Shown piece after piece: positions 59,086-64,000 of a stretch of DNA of 64,000 bases. A program made the position numbers and the translations under genes. The stretch is from assembly GCA_020055645.1 (NCBI GenBank), contig CM034546.1:43090001-43154000 (forward strand). Direction: 5' to 3'. Below the pieces are notes generated by a model that had not been told where the DNA came from, ran no database searches, and was given only the letters and a program-made list of their open reading frames with translations. Source of the stretch: Tomocerus qinae (taxonomy: Eukaryota > Arthropoda > Collembola > Entomobryomorpha > Tomoceridae). Position 1 is the stretch's first letter, and every line of letters starts with the position of its first letter.

Positions 59086-59158
59086 GTATAGTCTGGTCAT
59101 TTGTAATTTCCAAAAATGTATTTATATACATTTTTGGAAATTACAAATGACTATACTA
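59086..59158. repeat. Short hairpin with about 30-bp stem
   Basis: GTCATTTGTAATTTCC... on the left is the reverse complement of GGAAATTACAAATGAC on the right, around a loop of a few AT bases near 59122. It could be a MITE end-to-end fusion or a small RNA hairpin. Confidence 0.8.
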
Positions 59159-60382
59159 ACTAACATTGCACAACGTATCAGTCCATTTTCGTACTTCTCA
59201 TATTTACAAATGGACTGCAATATGCACGTAATCATTATGTCTGTAATGAATGACTGCGTTTTATCGGTACTTACTATGTATGAATAAATGCAAATATTTA
59301 TTTTTATGTTGTATGGTTAAGGAACGCAGCCAAATTTATCAGAGACCTATATAAACGAGTAAGTTTATTCGACTTGGCTATTCTAGGCTTATCTTATTAC
59401 ACTGTTGCTTAAGTAATATGTTATACTAAATTCAATGTGTGTCAATGTCCTGTAAATGTGGAATGTGTAGATCATTTAGAACTAGGGACTCCAACTGGTT
59501 TCAATTTATTTTCATGCAAAAAACTGTCATCTTTAATAGCTACTAGAAATTTGCTAAGTTCATTGGAAAACTTCATTAATCATAAATAGCATGCAGAAGT
59601 ACATCTTAATATTTATAATATTATAAAATGTAGGTTTTAAATATAGGTTATGGATTATGAATGTGAATGAATGTGGTAAATATAGTTGTTGGCTAATGAA
59701 TGTTTTACACATCCAGTTAGTCATGTCCTATTGTTCTTGTGCTCTAAGTAGTCATGTTCCTCTAAGAAGGGCTTACGAATTGGGTAAATTTTAATGTGGA
59801 TGTGTACAAAAACCGATCTAACAGAAAAATGGTAACAATGAGATTCATGGACTGAATTGATCAGAATTCTAGGTTGTAAGTTGCTTATTATGTCTATATG
59901 TGTACCAACGGTTTAAATGCAATAAAGCGGCCGCGTAAGATGGCAGAATAGTAGTAATGCTAATCCTTACTACTAGCCTTGCTGTTTGTTTGAACTCTTA
60001 CTACACCAGTGTATTGGTTCTTTGCCGTTCAAGCACATATGACAATGAGTTTCATATTACTCTTAACATTGATTTTAAAACACAGATTGTCTAATTTTGT
60101 ACCAAAAAGAGAAAAATTGGATTTTAATTGTTTGCCTCTGACTACCAGCCTACCTGATCCCAGTCCCAATGATAATCAGTAATCTAATAATCTCGACTCA
60201 TAATAGTTTATTTTTAGAACAAAAAGATGATCACTGAATTCTACAGCGTTTGGAGCAGTGGCAACTAAGTTTAAATTGCAAAAATTGTGAAGACATCATT
60301 TAGTAGCTTGACCTAAATTGGATATGAATCTAGGCACCCCGTTTGAAAACTAAAATTAATAAAACAAAGGTAACATAACTTG
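59159..60382. other. Gene-free stretch
   Basis: No coding or repeat structure recognised. Confidence 0.4.
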
Positions 60383-60979
60383 CAGTGTACAAAATTTACC
60401 ACTTTTTAGGCTTTTTTACCATCACAGTGGTAAAAATGCACTTAATGGTATAAATGCATTTAATGGTAAAAATGGTAAATATTTGAGATTGATTAGACAG
60501 CTTAGTGCAGATATTAGACTTCCTAAAATACAAAGGTTTTAAAACTTTATATTCTATGAAACATAATTTTCAATTAGCCCCTTAATTAATTATCAAAATA
60601 ATCAAGTAAATATTACTAAAACCAACATTGCATTTGGTATCGTCAAAGAAAAATTGAGTTGAAGGCAATTTAATAGCAATTAGTTTCTCAATCGGCAAAT
60701 AAGGGCTATAGATAGCTATTAATGCCCACATTGGTTGAATCTAACTCTGATTGGTGAAAACTTATCAATTAGTAACAACAATCATCAGCTGCTAAGCTAT
60801 TTCATACTTTGGCACCGAATTTTATTCAAAATCTACACACGAAATTTAAACGAAACAGTTTTTACCATTTTTTACCATTTTTACCACTTACCACTACTTT
60901 TTAGGTAGTGGTATTTAACGTTAAATACCATTAAAAACCACTTACCACTGGTAAGTGGTAAATGGTATTTTGTACACTG
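60383..60979. mobile_element. hAT-like element, CAGTGTACAAAAT termini, copy 2 (597 bp)
   Basis: Same termini and TACCATT/CCACTTACCACT subterminal repeats as 51364-52158, about 200 bp shorter inside. Perfect 8-bp target duplication ATAACTTG at 60375-60382 and 60980-60987. Confidence 0.92.
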
Positions 60980-61512
60980 ATAACTTGCTGATTGATTGGC
61001 ATACACGGACACCAAATTTCCATGGCGCTACCCATTAAGGATGCTCCAAATGTATTTTCATTGTGTTTCATCCAATGTTGGTTAATTCAATGTAAAAGGT
61101 GAGTATGTAGTAAATAGCTATCGGACGATATGGAAATTGCAATGCGTCTCAAAGAGATAAATAAATATCAAATATAAATAGATATCATAAATATATACGC
61201 ATGCATCTTCGGACTGCTTAGATAGATAGATAGAATTCAAATGACGACATTACTCAATATAAAATCAATCGATTTTATCCAGGGATGGAAACACCACATG
61301 CATAATGCAGTTGACCAAAGAATATTGAAGAGCTGTAGGCCAATGAGATTTAGTGTGGGTCCATTTTTAACTATGCAAAGATCAACAGCTTTTACTTTTT
61401 TGGGAATTGTAGCAAATAACACAATTAATATGGTGCTCTCCGTTAAAATAGATCATATTAAGTACATTTCTAATACATTTAAACAAGCACTTTCTGTATA
61501 ATTCTGAGACAT
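60980..61512. other. Gene-free stretch
   Basis: Nothing recognised; overlapping open frames at 61237-61501 on both strands lack motifs. Confidence 0.4.
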
Positions 61513-64000
61513 TCATGAATATTTTAGTAGTCTGCTGGACCTATTCTAAACAGTTTTGCAACTATTTCCTCTTTGCCCTTTTGTAATATTCGATTAAAGT
61601 TCTTATTGGTAGTAAACATATTTAGAGAAAATATTTGTTCCATTTGCGCTGTTTAACTTTGTGAGCAGGTAGAAATTGTAAACATTCTTCTGTACCTGCA
61701 AATTCATAACAATATTGCTCTATTTTATTAGGGCCTTTCTCAGTTTAACCAGTTTCCATTTAAATAACCATATTAAATATTCAAAGAGTAGCATACGCAG
61801 GTACAATCCAGCCTAAAGTAGACGATATTTATTTCTTGGAAAGTTGTATTATAAACAGCATGAAAAAATTGAAGTATTAAAATTACTTTTTAACATATGG
61901 ACATGGACAGCAGGGTATCCAGGTATACTTAAATGGCAAGTACAGATATAATACTTAAATTAGACCCTTGTTCCATGGCACTGCTCAATTTTGTGAGCAG
62001 GTAGAAATTCTAAACATTTTTGTGTATCTGCAAAGTCTAAACAATAATGCAATACTTTACTTCGTTAGGCCTCGTAAAAGTGATGCATACCATCTCTTAG
62101 TAAGGAAAAGCCAAATCCTGCATCTACTTTGACATAGGTATGTAGTAAAAAGTTACTTGGATGATAAGAAAATTGCAATGCGTCCTTTAAGATAACAAGT
62201 ACGCTAACACCTTTGGACTGCTAACCTTCTCGGCCACTTGTAGGTAATGTTGGATATGCTGCAAAATTAAAGTCCTAAACTTGCAATTTATTAAGAAAAT
62301 TACTCGTGTCTCCTCTGAATATGCCATGCATGGATAAAGTTTAGCGACGAAGATATTCATGAATATTTTAGTAGTCTGCTGGACCTATTCTAAACAGTTT
62401 TGCAACTATTTCCTCTTTGCCCTTTTGTAATATTCGATTAAAGTTCTTATTGGTAGTAAACATATTTAGAGAAAATATTTGTTCCATTTGCGCTGCTTAA
62501 CTTTGTGAGCAGGTAGAAATTGTAAACATTCTTCTGTAACTGCAAAGGCAAAACAATATTTCGCCATTTTATTAGGACTTTCCTCAGCTTAACCAGTTTT
62601 CATTTAAATAACCATATTAAATATTCAAAGAGTAGCATACGCCGGTACAATCCAGCCTAAGGTAGACGATATTTATTTCTTGGAAAGTTGTATTATAAAC
62701 AGTATGAAGAAATTGTATATCGAAGTAATTCCGTGTATCGAAATAATTCCGCGTACGCCGAATTATTTCGACTTTACTCTGCGCTTTTGTCCGTTATTGG
62801 TAATAGTTTACCGTATCGAAATAATTCCGCGTATCGAAATAGTCCCGCGTAGGCAGAATTATTTTGATTTTACTTCGCTTTTTTGGCTGTTATTGACCAT
62901 AATTCCGCGTATCGAAATAATTCCGCGTACGTATACCTGTGTACGTTTGTTAATGTAGATTAAATGTTTTTAAATTTTGATAAGAGATGCAAATGTAGGT
63001 AAAAGCCTCCTAAACTTAGATAGATAAGTGAAGTGGATGTGTAAGGTAGTCTTGATATATAAGAACAAGAACATTGCTTTGAGAGTTCTAGTGTTCTAAT
63101 CTAAGTGTCTAATGGTAGTTTAGTTTCAGTTTGAAACTACTCTGAAATGGCAGAAACGGAGAAAAAACGTGTATAGTTTACACCTAGTACATACGCGTCA
63201 AAAAAATTTGGGTTTTAAAATCAAGGCTAATAAATTATGTAGATGGAAGTCAGGACAATTTAATTACGGCCTTCAAACCAGGCAAAGATTGTAATGAAAG
63301 GAGAGAAATGCTACGGCAGCAGTACATGCAAATGGAAAAACTCTAGATCCATGAGAATGATATTTTGCTGCCTTCGGACGAACAAGACAATGACCTTTGT
63401 CTTAAAAATCTGATGGATTTACACTGTCTTTGGATGATGTCATCTAAATTCATTTTTTATAAAACCTTTTTTATTTTCATCGAAAACCATTATTAAAATG
63501 TTCATTAAACAACAATAACACGCGGAATTATTTCGATTATTACGGTATTAAGTAAATTCCTTGTAGTCTCCTGAATATGCCATGCATGGATTAAGTTTAG
63601 CGAAGAAGATATTCATGAATATTTTAGTTGTCTGCTTGACCTATTTTAAATAGTTTTGCAACTATTTCCTCTTTGCCCTTTTGTAATATTCGATTAAAGT
63701 TCTTATTAGTAGTAAACACATTTAGAGAAATTATTGGTTCCATTTGCGATGCTTAACTTTGTGAGCAGGTAGAAATTGTAAACATTCTTCGGTACCTGCA
63801 AAGTCAAAACAATTTTGCACCAATTTATTAGGACTTTCCTCAGCTTAACCAGTTTTAATTTAAATAAATATATTAAATATTCAAAGAGTAGCATACGCCG
63901 GTACAATCCAGCCTAAGGTAGACGATATTTATATCTTGGAAAGTTGTATTATAAACAGTTTGAAGAAATTGAAGTATTAAAATTGCTTTTTAACATGGAC
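61513..64000. repeat. Three diverged copies of a repeat of about 390 bp
   Basis: Copies at about 61513-61910, 62350-62712 and 63609-64000 (running off the window) share ATTCATGAATATTTTAGT, CTATTTCCTCTTTGCCCTTTTG, GAGCAGGTAGAAATTGTAAA and GTACAATCCAGCCTAA. A partial piece lies at 61985-62080. A leader with GAATATGCCATGCATGGA precedes copies 2 and 3. Spacing is about 0.84 and 1.26 kb, the longer gap holding an element. I could not identify a gene in either strand. Confidence 0.75.
62705..63547. mobile_element. Element-like segment bounded by CGGAATTATTTCGA repeats
   Basis: The left end carries several copies of CGAAATAATTCCGCG in tandem with variants (62705-62935). The right end has the inverse CGCGGAATTATTTCGATTATTACGG (63520-63544). 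It interrupts the repeat of 61513-64000 just after AAGAAATTG. The middle (63140-63430) has scattered short open stretches but no readable protein. Confidence 0.55.

Noticed and set aside
62680-62958. 92-codon frame with repeated EIIPRIEI-type units
   Set aside because: It is a translation of the CGAAATAATTCCGCG tandem repeats.

Overview
The window looks like AT-rich nuclear DNA of an arthropod, possibly a hexapod or springtail; the sequence does not fix the lineage. The genes are split by many short GT-AG introns, bacterial signals are absent, and the families present (a CYP2-clan-type P450, FMRFamide/myosuppressin-like GPCRs, SIAH-like RING proteins, pancreatic-lipase-type secreted proteins) are animal families. 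Exons were joined by hand from splice signals, conserved motifs and phase; there is no transcript support.

Layout. 1-4932 (minus): a cytochrome P450 in 11 exons, cut by the window edge just before the haem-ligand Cys. Its 2.3 kb first intron holds a 507-bp near-perfect palindrome and hAT-like MITEs. 6273-7599 (minus): a 179-aa four-helix membrane protein in 4 exons. 9511-11736 (plus): a DDE-transposase-like gene with an in-frame stop and a Tourist-like MITE in its first intron. 12.2-13.6 kb: non-autonomous DNA elements. 13986-15689 and 18362-21317 (plus): two RING/SIAH-like paralogues. The first ends in a full-length cyclophilin domain that lacks catalytic residues; the second has lost that domain. 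Decayed four-helix gene copies (about 17.4 and 22 kb) follow each of them, so the duplicated unit held both genes.

22707-49341 (minus): five complete class A GPCR genes in tandem, each with 5 exons and identical intron phases (0,1,0,2), plus the 5' relic of a sixth. Each has the TM6 TELP signature of FMRFamide/myosuppressin receptors, a secreted Cys-containing N-terminal domain, and no DRY or NPxxY motif. A conserved block with a GATAAG site and an AGGTCA-like half-site lies 259-328 bp upstream of each ATG.

52682-58231 (minus): two pancreatic-lipase-family genes. One encodes a secreted pseudoenzyme (nucleophile Ser replaced by Gly). The other keeps its catalytic triad but has a homopolymer frameshift in the signal-peptide exon. 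58.7-64 kb: mostly repeats, including two copies of an hAT-like element (one with a perfect 8-bp target duplication) and a long diverged tandem repeat broken by an element rich in CGGAATTATTTCGA motifs. The genes form no obvious pathway: this is a gene-poor, transposon-rich interval shaped by local tandem duplication.
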